47,200 nucleotides of DNA from an uncultured Eubacterium sp. (GTDB lineage: Bacteria > Bacillota > Clostridia > Lachnospirales > Lachnospiraceae), in the NCBI GenBank assembly GCA_949959185.1, contig CATLIX010000025.1, forward strand, positions 1 through 47,200, in the 5' to 3' direction. The notes beneath the pieces are model-generated. The model was given only the letters and a program-made list of their open reading frames with translations. It had not been told where the DNA came from and ran no database searches. This document shows positions 8,034 through 16,159 of the stretch, piece after piece. The position numbers were made by a program, and so were the translations under genes. Numbering within the stretch: position 1 is the first letter of the stretch; each line of letters begins with the position of its first letter.

Positions 8034-8771
8034 TTATAAGATATCGGGACACTGCGACAGGGCTCCCTCATCGGCCACCAGAGTTACATTGCTGTGGAAC
8101 TGCAGGATGGAAGCGGGAACCTGAGGCGTTACCGGGCCGAAAAATGCAGTTTTTACAATTTCAGCTTTGTCCTCTCCGGAAACCAGCACCAGAATACTGC
8201 GGGCGGACATAATGGTCTGTATACCCATGGTATATGCCTGGCGGGGTACGTCTTTTTCAGACGCGAAAAACCGCATGTTTGCCTGAATGGTCCGTTCGGA
8301 TAAAGTTACGCAGTGGGTTTCTTTGGCAAAGGAAGTATCCGGCTCATTGAAACCGATATGGCCGTTGTGCCCAAGCCCCAGAAGCTGGAGATCCACGCCT
8401 CCCACAGAATGGATGATTTCATTGTAATTTCTGCAGGCGGCGTCGCTGTCGGCTTCCGTACCGTCCGGCAGGAAAGTTCTGCTCTTGTCAATATTTACCT
8501 TTTCAAACAGATGCTTGTTCATAAAGTAAAAGTAGCTCTGGTCGTTGTGGCGGGGAAGCCCTTTGTACTCATCCAGATTTACGGTAGTGATTTCCGAAAA
8601 ATCCAGATTCCCCTGATTGTACCATTCCACAAGCTGGCGGTAGGTGCCAATCGGCGTGGAACCGGTGGCCAGGCCCAGGACACAGTTCGGTTTCGTAATA
8701 ATCTGTGCGGAAATAATGTTAGCCGCTTTGCGGCTCATGGCGTCATAGTCTTTTGTTCTGTAAATTCTCAT
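8034..8771 (-). CDS. nagB: Glucosamine-6-phosphate deaminase
   Basis: The 245-residue enzyme converts glucosamine-6-P to fructose-6-P and ammonia, the last step of amino-sugar catabolism. Motifs are GLATGSTP (residues 33-40), TVNLDEYKGL, and GLGHNGHIGFNEP. The start ATG at 8771 (MRIYRTKDY) follows a GGGGGTT ribosome site, and the length matches the family. It is the first gene of the minus-strand operon, with a promoter about 60 bases upstream. Confidence 0.94.
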   Translation of the reverse strand: MRIYRTKDYDAMSRKAANIISAQIITKPNCVLGLATGSTPIGTYRQLVEWYNQGNLDFSEITTVNLDEYKGLPRHNDQSYFYFMNKHLFEKVNIDKSRTFLPDGTEADSDAACRNYNEIIHSVGGVDLQLLGLGHNGHIGFNEPDTSFAKETHCVTLSERTIQANMRFFASEKDVPRQAYTMGIQTIMSARSILVLVSGEDKAEIVKTAFFGPVTPQVPASILQFHSNVTLVADEGALSQCPDIL

Positions 8772-8826
8772 GATAACCCCCATTTGATTTTGAAAACAGG
8801 TGAAAAGTTTATAAGTATCTGCCGCC

Positions 8827-8860
8827 ATTATACCATACCTGTCACGTTCTTTCAATGAAA
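8827..8860 (-). promoter_or_regulatory. nag operon promoter with RpiR-type operator
   Basis: Read on the minus strand, TTGAAA (8855-8850) and TATAAT (8832-8827) are 17 bp apart. The -35 box lies inside TTTCAATGAAA (8850-8860), an inverted repeat of TTTCA/TGAAA. A bound repressor there would block the polymerase. The promoter is clear; the binding protein (RpiR at 5074-5931) is inferred. Confidence 0.75.
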
Positions 8861-8901
8861 TAGATAAAAAAATGTTAGAAATTTTCAAAATTAAAATAAA
8901 A

Positions 8902-8953
8902 TGAAAAATATTTTCAAAAATCTATTGACAAATGGTGCGACTAACTATATTAT
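8902..8953 (+). promoter_or_regulatory. Promoter of the sialic-acid transport operon with operator-like palindrome
   Basis: TTGACA (8925-8930) and TATTAT (8948-8953) are 17 bp apart. Just upstream, TGAAAAATATTTTCA (8902-8916) repeats the TGAAA/TTTCA half-sites seen at the nag promoter, so the divergent operons probably share a regulator. The leader also has ACATGA/TCATGT arms (8972-8977 and 8995-9000) before the ribosome site. Confidence 0.7.
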
Positions 8954-9020
8954 GAAATTACAAAATACATAACATGAGCTACCTGAGATAAAGGTCATGT
9001 GTAAAAAAGGAGGATGAATT

Positions 9021-10404
9021 ATGAAGTATCGTAAAATCCTGGCACTGGCGTTAAGCTGTGTGATGGCGTTTTCTGTTGCAGCCTGCGGAAGCAACGGCGG
9101 AAACAACAAGAAAGAAGACACCACTCAGAAGGAAGACAGCAGTGACCAGAAGGAAGACAGCAGCCAGGCGGATGACAGCGAAGGCGACGAGGGTGCTGCA
9201 GCGTCCGGAGACAGCACAGACATTACACTGTGGACATATCCCATTGGAAACTGGGGAGATTCCGCTACCGTGGACGGTCTGATTGCAAACTTTAACAAGG
9301 CTCATCCGGACATCAATGTAACTGTGGAATATCTGGACTATACCAATGGCGACGACCAGATTAACACTGCCATTGAAGGAGGAAAAGCACCGGATCTTGT
9401 AATGGAAGGACCGGAACGTCTGGTGGCAAACTGGGGAGCAAAAGGGCTGATGGTAGACCTTTCCGATTTGTGGACAGACGAAGCCAAAGAAGCAATTTAT
9501 GATTCTGTGGAAAATGCATGTCAGAACAATGACGGTGTATTCTATGAATACCCCCCTGTGTATGACTGCACATACCATGGCAATCAACAAAGACATCTTT
9601 GAGAAAGCAGACGCACTCCAGTATCTGGATGCGGAAAAAGGAACCTGGACAACTGAGAACTTCCAGAAAGCGGTAGAAGCAGTTGCAGCTTCCGGCCAGA
9701 CACAGGTTGGAGCAGTTTACTGCGGCGGCCAGGGCGGCGACCAGGGAACACGTGCACTGATTAACAACCTGTATGGCGGAACCTTTACCAATCCGGAGCA
9801 TACGGAATATACCGCAGGCAGTGATGAAAATATCAAGGCACTGGAACTGTTAAGCGGAATGGAAGGAATTACCTTTGACGCATCAATTCAGGGCGGCGAT
9901 GAAATCAACCTGTTCTGCAATGGTACGCTGGCAATGGCATTCTGCTGGAACGTATCTCAGGAAAAGAACAATGCGGAAAATCTCAGCTTTGATGTTCTGC
10001 CCATGGCATTCCCCACAGAGAGCGGCGACCCGCAGCTTTGCGGCGGTATCTGGGGATTCGGTATTTTTGACAACGGCGATGCAGCTAAGATTGAAGCAGC
10101 AAAAACCTTTATTGACTTTATGGCAAATGACGAAACACAGGTTGTGGAAAGTGTAAAAGCATCCAGCTACTGGCCGGTAAAAGACCTGGGCAATATCTAT
10201 GAAGGCGATGAGCTGATGACAGAGTATTCCAAATTCATCCCGTTTATGGGCGACTACTATCAGGTTGTCGGCGGATGGGCAGAAGCACGTACCGCATGGT
10301 GGAATATGCTGCAGAAGATTGGAACAGGGACCGATGTGAAAGAAGCGGTAGATGAATTTGTAAGTACCGCCAATGCAGCAGCAGCGGCCGGCGCGGCAGA
10401 ATAG
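9021..10404 (+). pseudogene. Sugar ABC transporter solute-binding lipoprotein, frameshifted
   Basis: The N-terminal part (9021-9602) carries a lipoprotein signal: MKYRKILALALSCVMAFSV, then AACGS with the lipidated Cys. It continues with a family 1 solute-binding domain (ITLWTYPIGNWGDS). In a run of six C at 9551-9556 the frame is lost, and the first frame stops at 9602. The rest (to 10404) continues in the other frame (CMTAHTMAINKDIFEKADAL). With five C the reading is EYPLCMTAHTMAINKDIF and the whole is about 460 residues, normal for the family. Either the gene is inactivated, it varies by slippage, or this is a sequencing error. It would bind sialic acid or 2,7-anhydro-sialic acid for the two permeases downstream. 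Confidence 0.85.
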
Positions 10405-10445
10405 GAAGCAGTGCAGAGATTCTGATATTTTGAATGGAATTTGCG

Positions 10446-10488
10446 CCCCTTCCCGAAGAGTGAATATCTGAGGGAAGGGGTGTTTTTT
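10446..10488 (+). terminator. Intrinsic terminator/attenuator after the binding-protein gene
   Basis: CCCCTTCCC (10446-10454) pairs with GGGAAGGGG (10472-10480), followed by TGTTTTTT. Placed between the binding protein and its permeases, it probably lowers permease expression relative to the binding protein, a common arrangement. Confidence 0.85.
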
Positions 10489-10547
10489 ATCTTAACAGGT
10501 AAGACCTTGTCACGCTAAATCATGAAAGTGTCTTTCCTGTAAGATAA
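10487..10547. repeat. Intergenic palindromic element, copy 2
   Basis: TTATCTTAACAGG (10487-10499) and CCTGTAAGATAA (10536-10547) are inverted repeats with one bulged A. The arm pattern and total length (61 bases) match the 64-base element at 4961-5024, and both follow a terminator. Confidence 0.55.
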
Positions 10548-10562
10548 AAACAAAGATGCACA

Positions 10563-10637
10563 CGCAAATGCAAAGGAAATATGTCGCCAGGGCGACGCAT
10601 TTGCGGCGCAGAATTTCGTAAAACGAAATTCTTTTTT
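10563..10637 (+). promoter_or_regulatory. Nested hairpins and terminator-like stem before the permease genes
   Basis: CGCAAATGC (10563-10571) pairs with GCATTTGCG (10597-10605) and encloses a smaller hairpin, GTCGC/GCGAC (10583-10587 and 10592-10596). It is followed by GAATTTCG/CGAAATTC (10611-10618 and 10624-10631) with six T residues, only 43 bases before the permease ATG. This could be an attenuator or part of the neighbouring repeat element. Confidence 0.5.
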
Positions 10638-10674
10638 ATAAAATTTTGAAGGATGTGGAAAGGGGGAACTTTTA

Positions 10675-11571
10675 ATGAAAAAGAAGAATCCCATGAGCAG
10701 GGCGCTGGTGCGCCGGGAAACAATCGCAGGCTATGCCTTTATGATTCCCAGCCTGATTTTCTTTCTGGGCTTTGTCATTTATCCTATGGTACAGTGCGTA
10801 TTTACCAGTTTTTTTGATTCGACCATGAATCGCGCGGATGTTTTTGTAGGGCTTGCCAATTACAAAGAACTGTTTCAGGATGAAATTTTTATGGGGGCAT
10901 TGAAAAATACCTTTATCATCGTGATTGTTTCCGTTCCGGTTACCTGTATTTTCTCTCTTTGGGTAAGTTCCGTTATCTATGATTTAAAAGGGCCGGTATG
11001 TTCGGCGTTTCGCTGTATCTTTTATCTTCCGGTGGTAACGGGCTCTGTTGCGGTAACGGTGGTATGGAAATGGATGTTCAATAACTATTACGGTATCTTT
11101 AACTATGTGGGAACCAGTACGGGACTGTTAAAACAGAATATTAACTGGCTGGGAGATGAAAGATTTGCTCTTGGGTGCATTATCCTGATTCTTCTCACCA
11201 CCTCTGTGGGCCAGCCCATCGTGCTGTACGTATCGGCGCTGAACAATGTGGACCAGTCTCTGGTAGAAGCTGCCGAAGTGGACGGCGCCACGAAAATGCA
11301 GTGTTTCTGGAAAATCAAATGGCCCCAGATTATGCCCACCACGTTGTACATACTGGTTATTACAACCATCAACAGTTTCCAGTGTTTTGCACTGATTCAG
11401 CTTCTGACCAGCGGCGGGCCGAACCACAGCACTGATACCATTATGTATTACATTTATTACAATGCATTTAAACTGTATCGTTACGGTTATGGAAATGCCA
11501 TGGGTGTAATCCTGGCAATTATCATCGCAGTTCTTTCCGCCGTACAGTTTAAGATGGCCAAATCAGAATAA
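10675..11571 (+). CDS. ABC transporter permease, sugar type (MalF/UgpA-like)
   Basis: The 298-residue integral membrane protein has six hydrophobic segments. The cytoplasmic EAA loop EAAEVDGATKMQCFWKI begins near residue 198, ending in the family's PxxxP (WPQIMPT); this loop docks the ATPase. No ATPase gene is present, so a shared MsmX/UgpC-type ATPase encoded elsewhere is expected. The neighbouring nan genes point to sialic acid or a derivative as substrate. The start follows GGAAAGGGGG. Confidence 0.9.
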   Translation: MKKKNPMSRALVRRETIAGYAFMIPSLIFFLGFVIYPMVQCVFTSFFDSTMNRADVFVGLANYKELFQDEIFMGALKNTFIIVIVSVPVTCIFSLWVSSVIYDLKGPVCSAFRCIFYLPVVTGSVAVTVVWKWMFNNYYGIFNYVGTSTGLLKQNINWLGDERFALGCIILILLTTSVGQPIVLYVSALNNVDQSLVEAAEVDGATKMQCFWKIKWPQIMPTTLYILVITTINSFQCFALIQLLTSGGPNHSTDTIMYYIYYNAFKLYRYGYGNAMGVILAIIIAVLSAVQFKMAKSE

Positions 11572-11587
11572 GGGAGGAGGATGTATT

Positions 11588-12490
11588 ATGGATAAAAAAT
11601 TAAACCGGACCGGCGGATACAAAGTGGTTTCCGTGATTATTATCGCGATTTTTGCTCTTGCATTTGCATTTCCTCTTTACTGGATTATTACAGGCTCCTT
11701 TAAAACACCTGCCGCCATCAATTCCACAACACCTCAGTGGTGGCCTCAGGAATGGGTTATGGATAATTATCAGAAACTGTTCAGCCGTCAGGTAGCGCCT
11801 CTGTGGGAGATTCACATTCCCTTTACAGATACCAGCTTCGCAGGGCCGGAGGTACCGGCAGCCATGCGCTGGCTTCTGAACACCGTGTTTATGGCCGTGG
11901 CGTCCATGATTCTTACCTGTATTACCGCGGCTATGGCGGGATATGCGCTGGCAAAGAAACGTTTTGTGGGACGCACCATCATGTTTTCACTGATTGTGTG
12001 CGCCATGGCGCTGCCGAAACAGGTAATTCTGATTCCGTTGCTGCGGGAAATGTCTTCTCTGGAACTTTATAACACCATCTGGGCGGTAATTTTCCCAATT
12101 GTGGGATGGCCCTTCGGCGTATTCCTGATGAAGCAGTTTGCGGAAGGCATACCGGGAGAAATGATGGAAGCGGCCAGAATTGACGGGGCAGGAGAGTGGA
12201 AAACCTTCTATACCATTGCCCTTCCCCTGATTAAGCCGGGAATCGGCGCGCTGGCAATTTTCACCTTTATCAATTCATGGAACGATTACTTTATGCAGTT
12301 GATTATGCTGAGCAGTACCGATACACTGACCATTTCTCTTGGTATCGCCAAGCTGCAGGCAGAAAATGCCACGGACTTCGGGCTGATTATGGCGGGCGCA
12401 TCCCTGGCGGCTATTCCGATTATTATCGTATTCCTGGTGTTCCAGAAATACTTTACAAAAGGAATTACCATGGGTGCGGTAAAAGGATAG
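11588..12490 (+). CDS. ABC transporter permease, sugar type (MalG/AraQ-like)
   Basis: The 300-residue second channel subunit lies 16 bases after the first, with GGGAGGAGG as ribosome site. Six membrane segments are visible, and the EAA loop EAARIDGAGEWKTFYTI is followed by ALPLIKPG. PLYWIITGSFKT near the N terminus is typical of MalG-type partners. It should pair with the preceding permease to form the pore. Confidence 0.9.
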   Translation: MDKKLNRTGGYKVVSVIIIAIFALAFAFPLYWIITGSFKTPAAINSTTPQWWPQEWVMDNYQKLFSRQVAPLWEIHIPFTDTSFAGPEVPAAMRWLLNTVFMAVASMILTCITAAMAGYALAKKRFVGRTIMFSLIVCAMALPKQVILIPLLREMSSLELYNTIWAVIFPIVGWPFGVFLMKQFAEGIPGEMMEAARIDGAGEWKTFYTIALPLIKPGIGALAIFTFINSWNDYFMQLIMLSSTDTLTISLGIAKLQAENATDFGLIMAGASLAAIPIIIVFLVFQKYFTKGITMGAVKG

Positions 12491-12537
12491 AAGTCCAGAG
12501 AGAACGCAGGACGATTGGAAGGACAGGGGGCGACGTA

Positions 12538-12990
12538 TTGATTTATACAGAACTGGACAGTCTGAAACGCTATCTTGGACTGGGAAAATGTCTGGACAGG
12601 GCCATTGAGTATCTGTGCAGCCATCCGCTGGAAGAACTGGACACGGGCCACTATGAGATTGACGGTAATCTGATTTATCTGAACGTGTTTGAATACGAGA
12701 CCATTCCGGAGGAACAGGCATTTTTTGAAGCCCACGAAAGGTATGCGGATATCCACATAACCATCACCGGAGAAGAACTGGTGGGTGTTTCGGAGCTTTC
12801 CGCAGTTACAGTAAAATCTTTGAATAAAGAAGCAGATCTTATGGAAGTTGGAGGTGCGGTGGAGCACTATATGCATCTGAAACCGGGAAAGGTACTGATT
12901 ACCCTGCCGGAGGATGCCCATAAAGTGAAACTTGCGGTCAAAGAACCCTCCAAAGTAAAAAAGGCAGTAGTGAAAGTATATACAGGATAG
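12538..12990 (+). CDS. YhcH/YjgK/YiaL family protein (sialic acid anomerase type)
   Basis: The protein has 150 residues from a TTG codon at 12538 with AGGGGG eight bases upstream; the frame is open further upstream but runs into the permease gene. The cupin-like fold is suggested by LEELDTGHYEIDGNLIYLNV, EAHERYADIHITITGEE and HYMHLKPGKVLITLPEDAH. The last carries the metal-binding pattern of the family. E. coli YhcH (NanQ) speeds interconversion of sialic acid anomers so that the lyase receives the open form. Its place directly before nanA supports this role. Confidence 0.82.
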   Translation: MIYTELDSLKRYLGLGKCLDRAIEYLCSHPLEELDTGHYEIDGNLIYLNVFEYETIPEEQAFFEAHERYADIHITITGEELVGVSELSAVTVKSLNKEADLMEVGGAVEHYMHLKPGKVLITLPEDAHKVKLAVKEPSKVKKAVVKVYTG

Positions 12991-13031
12991 GTTGACAGTT
13001 GACAGAACAGCTTTGAGGAGTGAGGGAAAAA

Positions 13032-13952
13032 ATGAAAAATACAGAAAAATATCAGGGAATCATCCCGGCATTTTATGCCTGCTACGATGAACATGGCAAT
13101 ATAGACGGAGAGCGGGTGGAACTTTTAACCAGATATATGGTCAGAAAAGGTGTGAAAGGCGTCTATGTGGGCGGTTCCTCCGGAGAATGCATTTACCAGA
13201 GCGTCGCAGACCGGAAACTGACGCTGGAACACGTGATGAAAGCAGCAGAAGGAAAACTGACAGTAATTGCCCACGTTGCCTGCAACAACACAGCGGACAG
13301 CCGGGAACTTGCAGCACATGCGGAAAGCCTTGGAGCAGACGCCATTGCGGCAATTCCTCCCATTTATTTCCATCTGCCGGAATATGCCATTGCGGAATAC
13401 TGGAATGATATCTCTGCCGGGGCGCCCAATACGGATTTTGTCATCTACAATATTCCCCAGCTTGCAGGCGTTGCACTGACCATGCCCCTGTTTCGGGAAA
13501 TGAGGAAAAATCCGCGGGTAGCTGCAGTAAAGAACAGCTCCATGCCTGTTCAGGACATTCAGATGTTCAAGGCAGAAGGCGGAGAAGATTTTGTGGTGTT
13601 TAACGGACCTGATGAACAGCTTGTTTCCGGTCTTGCCATCGGGGCGGACGGAGGAATCGGCGGTACCTATGGAGTTATGCCGGAGCTTTATCTGAAAATA
13701 GAAGAACTGGTGAAAGCAGGAAATCTGGAAGAAGCCAGAAAGGTGCAGTATGCGGCAAACGAAGTGATTTATGCCATGTGCGCCTGCCATGGAAACATGT
13801 ACGGCGTAATTAAGGAAATTCTGAAAATCCGGGAGGGGCTGGATTTGGGCGGTGTAAGGAAACCCCTTCCGTCCCTGATTCCGGAAGATGCAGAGCAGGT
13901 CAGAACGTGTGTGGCTCTGATTGACAAGGCAATGGAACAGTACTGCCGGTAG
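13032..13952 (+). CDS. nanA: N-acetylneuraminate lyase
   Basis: The 306-residue (beta/alpha)8 aldolase of the DapA/NanA superfamily cleaves sialic acid to ManNAc and pyruvate. The Schiff-base lysine is K167 (AAVKNSS), the helper tyrosine is Y139 (FVIYNIPQ), and the pyruvate-carboxylate motif is GGSSGE (47-52). GADGGIGGTYGVMPE favours sialate lyase over dihydrodipicolinate synthase, as do the neighbours. ATG 13032 with GAGGG five bases upstream is preferred to an in-frame GTG at 13020 that lacks a site. Confidence 0.92.
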   Translation: MKNTEKYQGIIPAFYACYDEHGNIDGERVELLTRYMVRKGVKGVYVGGSSGECIYQSVADRKLTLEHVMKAAEGKLTVIAHVACNNTADSRELAAHAESLGADAIAAIPPIYFHLPEYAIAEYWNDISAGAPNTDFVIYNIPQLAGVALTMPLFREMRKNPRVAAVKNSSMPVQDIQMFKAEGGEDFVVFNGPDEQLVSGLAIGADGGIGGTYGVMPELYLKIEELVKAGNLEEARKVQYAANEVIYAMCACHGNMYGVIKEILKIREGLDLGGVRKPLPSLIPEDAEQVRTCVALIDKAMEQYCR

Positions 13953-14049
13953 ATATGTATACAACTGCGCACGGGATGTCAGGCAACATTCCGTGCGCAG
14001 AAGCATTTGGATTAAAAATGCAGAAACAGTGAGTCAGGAGGAAACAGCA

Positions 14050-14754
14050 GTGAAAAAAGAAGAAATTTTTGAAAAAATAAAAGGAAAAGTGATTGTATCC
14101 TGTCAGGCAGTGCCGGGAGAACCTCTGTATGTGGAGGAAAAATCCATTATGTATCTGATGGCCAGGGCTGCAAAACAGGCCGGAACACCGGCCATCCGTA
14201 CCAGCAGCATCCGGGATGTGCTGGCCATCAAAGAAGAAACCGGGCTTCCGGTCATTGGGCTGATTAAAGTACAGTATGAAGGATTTGAGAGTTATATCAC
14301 CCCGACCATGAAAGAAGTGGACGAACTGGTGGAAGCCGGCTCGGACGTCATTGCCCTGGACTGTACGGAGCAGAAGCGGGGAGACGGAAAAACGGTCAGT
14401 GAATTTATCCGGGAAGTCCGGGAAAAATATCCGGAAGCTGTTCTGATGGCAGATATTTCCACCTATGAAGAAGGGGTAAATGCCTGGAAGCTGGGCATGG
14501 ACCTTGTAGGAACCACCATGAGCGGTTATACTTCCTACACACCGAAACTTCCGGGACCGGATTATGAACTGGTTCGGAAACTGTCTGATACCCTGGATAT
14601 TCCGGTCATTGGAGAAGGAAGGGTGCATAGTCCCCGGCAGGCGGTGGAAATGCTGGAAGCCGGAGCCTTTGCAGTAGTGGTAGGCGGTGCAATTACAAGA
14701 CCTCTTGAGATTGCTCAGCGGTTTATCCAGGCAGTGGAAGGAAGGCAGGCATGA
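14050..14754 (+). CDS. nanE: N-acetylmannosamine-6-phosphate 2-epimerase
   Basis: The 234-residue TIM-barrel enzyme converts ManNAc-6-P to GlcNAc-6-P, linking the nan genes to nagA/nagB. Motifs: VIVSCQAVPGEPLY (14-27), PVIGLIKVQYEG, IALDCTEQKR (101-110), LMADISTYEEG, and IGEGRVHSP near the end. The start is GTG 14050 with AGGAGG at 14036-14041; the frame is open further upstream without a good site. The stop region overlaps the next ATG by four bases. Confidence 0.93.
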   Translation: MKKEEIFEKIKGKVIVSCQAVPGEPLYVEEKSIMYLMARAAKQAGTPAIRTSSIRDVLAIKEETGLPVIGLIKVQYEGFESYITPTMKEVDELVEAGSDVIALDCTEQKRGDGKTVSEFIREVREKYPEAVLMADISTYEEGVNAWKLGMDLVGTTMSGYTSYTPKLPGPDYELVRKLSDTLDIPVIGEGRVHSPRQAVEMLEAGAFAVVVGGAITRPLEIAQRFIQAVEGRQA

Positions 14755-15404
14755 TAAAACATATTGTTTGTTTCGGGGATTCCAATACCCATGGTTACTG
14801 TGCCAGGACAGGAGGACGGTTCAGTGAGGAACAGAGGTGGACCTGTCTGCTTCAGAAAAAACTGGGGGAAGAATATCTGATTATAGAAGAAGGGCTGAGC
14901 GGACGTACCACCTGCTTTTCAGACCCCATACACGAAGGACTCTGCGGACTGGACTATATCTATCCTTGTCTGATGAGCCATGAGCCGGTGGATTTGCTGG
15001 TAATTATGCTGGGAACCAATGATACGAAAGAGCGGTTTGCATCTTCCGCCGCCTGCATCGCCCTGGGGCTGAAGCGGCTGGTGGAAAAAGCCATTGCGAC
15101 GGTGGACTGCTGGCGCGGAGGAAAGGCAAATATCCTGATTGTGACTCCTCAGAATATTCACCGGAATTATGCCCATACGGAAATTGCGGAAACCATGGGG
15201 AGCGGATGTGCAGAAAAATCAGAGAAACTGGCGGAAGAATTTCGGAAAATAGCGGAACTGACGGGATGCCATTATCTGGACGGAAATAAGGTAATTTCGG
15301 CTGAACCCAATGACATTGATTATATGCACCTGACTGAGGAAGGACACCGGCAGTTTGCAGAAGCCCTTGCAGAAGAAATTGTAACAATTACGGAAACGTC
15401 CTGA
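14751..15404 (+). CDS. SGNH/GDSL family esterase, possible sialate O-acetylesterase
   Basis: The 217-residue cytoplasmic hydrolase has no signal peptide. Block I is FGDSN with nucleophile S11; G50 lies in GLSGRTT; block III is MLGTND with N90; block V is D190 and H193 in DYMH. The gene is translationally coupled to nanE. Related esterases sit in sialic-acid clusters, where removal of O-acetyl groups would let modified sialic acids enter the lyase step. Substrate specificity is inference from position. Confidence 0.8.
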   Translation: MIKHIVCFGDSNTHGYCARTGGRFSEEQRWTCLLQKKLGEEYLIIEEGLSGRTTCFSDPIHEGLCGLDYIYPCLMSHEPVDLLVIMLGTNDTKERFASSAACIALGLKRLVEKAIATVDCWRGGKANILIVTPQNIHRNYAHTEIAETMGSGCAEKSEKLAEEFRKIAELTGCHYLDGNKVISAEPNDIDYMHLTEEGHRQFAEALAEEIVTITETS

Positions 15405-15487
15405 AGGACTGACGGAGAAAAGGAGGAAAACCATATCATTTATCCATTCAGGAGTAAGCGTGCCCATGTCAGATATCGGGAGAAAAA

Positions 15488-15526
15488 AGAATCCATCGTC
15501 GGTTAGCAGGCGGTGGATTCTTTTCT
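15488..15526 (+). terminator. Terminator of the nan operon
   Basis: AGAATCCATCG (15488-15498) pairs with CGGTGGATTCT through 15521 (one G-T pair), followed by TTTCT. It lies about 80 bases after the esterase stop. Confidence 0.8.
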
Positions 15527-15592
15527 GGCAGAAATCAGTAACAGGGCAGCTCGTCTGAACTGTTACTGAAATCACAAAATTTTCACATAATT

Positions 15593-15635
15593 TTAGCACT
15601 CACCTATTGACAGTGCTAATAAATAGTGTTATATT
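15593..15635 (+). promoter_or_regulatory. CIRCE operator and sigma-A promoter with no heat-shock gene after it
   Basis: TTAGCACTC (15593-15601), nine bases, then CAGTGCTAA (15611-15619) matches the CIRCE consensus TTAGCACTC-N9-GAGTGCTAA at 17 of 18 positions; HrcA binds this sequence. TTGACA (15607-15612) and TATATT (15630-15635), 17 bp apart, overlap it. Downstream there is no ribosome site or frame of useful length before the terminator at 15833-15878 and the prophage. Confidence 0.85.
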
Positions 15636-15832
15636 ACATATAGAACAAAACAGAGGCAGCCGGAAGAACAGAAAAACCTGCTTTTGTTTTGGAATAAAAG
15701 AACAGTGTGATTTGTCAGAATATCTGTCACAAGTACGATTTATCAGTGAAACGATATGTGATGTGGTGGGATAAGGTGGGAAACCCCGAATTATCAAGGG
15801 TTTAAGCGAATTTATGAGAATGAAGCAGGATA
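15636..15832 (+). other. Non-coding stretch between CIRCE promoter and terminator
   Basis: No credible gene is seen on either strand. AAACCC (15781-15786) and GGGTTT (15798-15803) can pair. The stretch would be transcribed from the CIRCE promoter as an RNA of roughly 240 bases ending at 15878. It may be the remains of a displaced operon leader or the scar of an older element. Confidence 0.4.
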
Positions 15833-15878
15833 AGCTGTGACAGCGATTTTGGAAATATTGGTGGTCACAGCTTTTTTT
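15833..15878 (+). terminator. Intrinsic terminator
   Basis: AGCTGTGAC (15833-15841) pairs perfectly with GTCACAGCT (15864-15872), followed by further T residues to 15878. It is the last host-like signal before the prophage. Confidence 0.85.
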
Positions 15879-15899
15879 GTTGGATTTTTAGAAAAAAGG

Positions 15900-15950
15900 G
15901 GGATAACCGTTGGAAGCATTGATTTTTAGCCATTTGTAAACAGTTATCCC
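15900..15950. repeat. Inverted repeat near the phage left end
   Basis: GGGATAACCGTT (15900-15911) and AACAGTTATCCC (15939-15950) are inverted repeats with one mismatch, 27 bases apart. It could be a transposase site, a bidirectional terminator or boundary DNA. Confidence 0.4.
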
Positions 15951-16008
15951 TTTGTGTTAGGTTGTAACCAAATTATAGCAAAATGGAGAGCGATTGTAAA
16001 TAGAGTAA

Positions 16009-16097
16009 GGCGTTATAACATGGCGTTAGAGCGTTACTTTTTTGCTGTGCGGTTTTTGAGAAAGGTCTAAAAAACCTTGATAAAATGGGCGTTAGAG
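16009..16097 (+). repeat. Left-end short repeats, candidate transposase-binding sites
   Basis: GGCGTTATAAC (16009-16019) is followed by two exact copies of GGCGTTAGAG (16022-16031 and 16088-16097). A related GCGTTAC begins at 16032, and its near-complement GTGACGC lies close to the second copy. In Mu, three transposase sites lie within the first 175 bp of the left end, downstream of the leftward repressor gene, which is this position. Confidence 0.5.
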
Positions 16098-16159
16098 AAA
16101 AAGTGACGCTTATTTTTTTATCTAAAAATGTTCTTAACACTTTGCAAAATCGCATCAGG

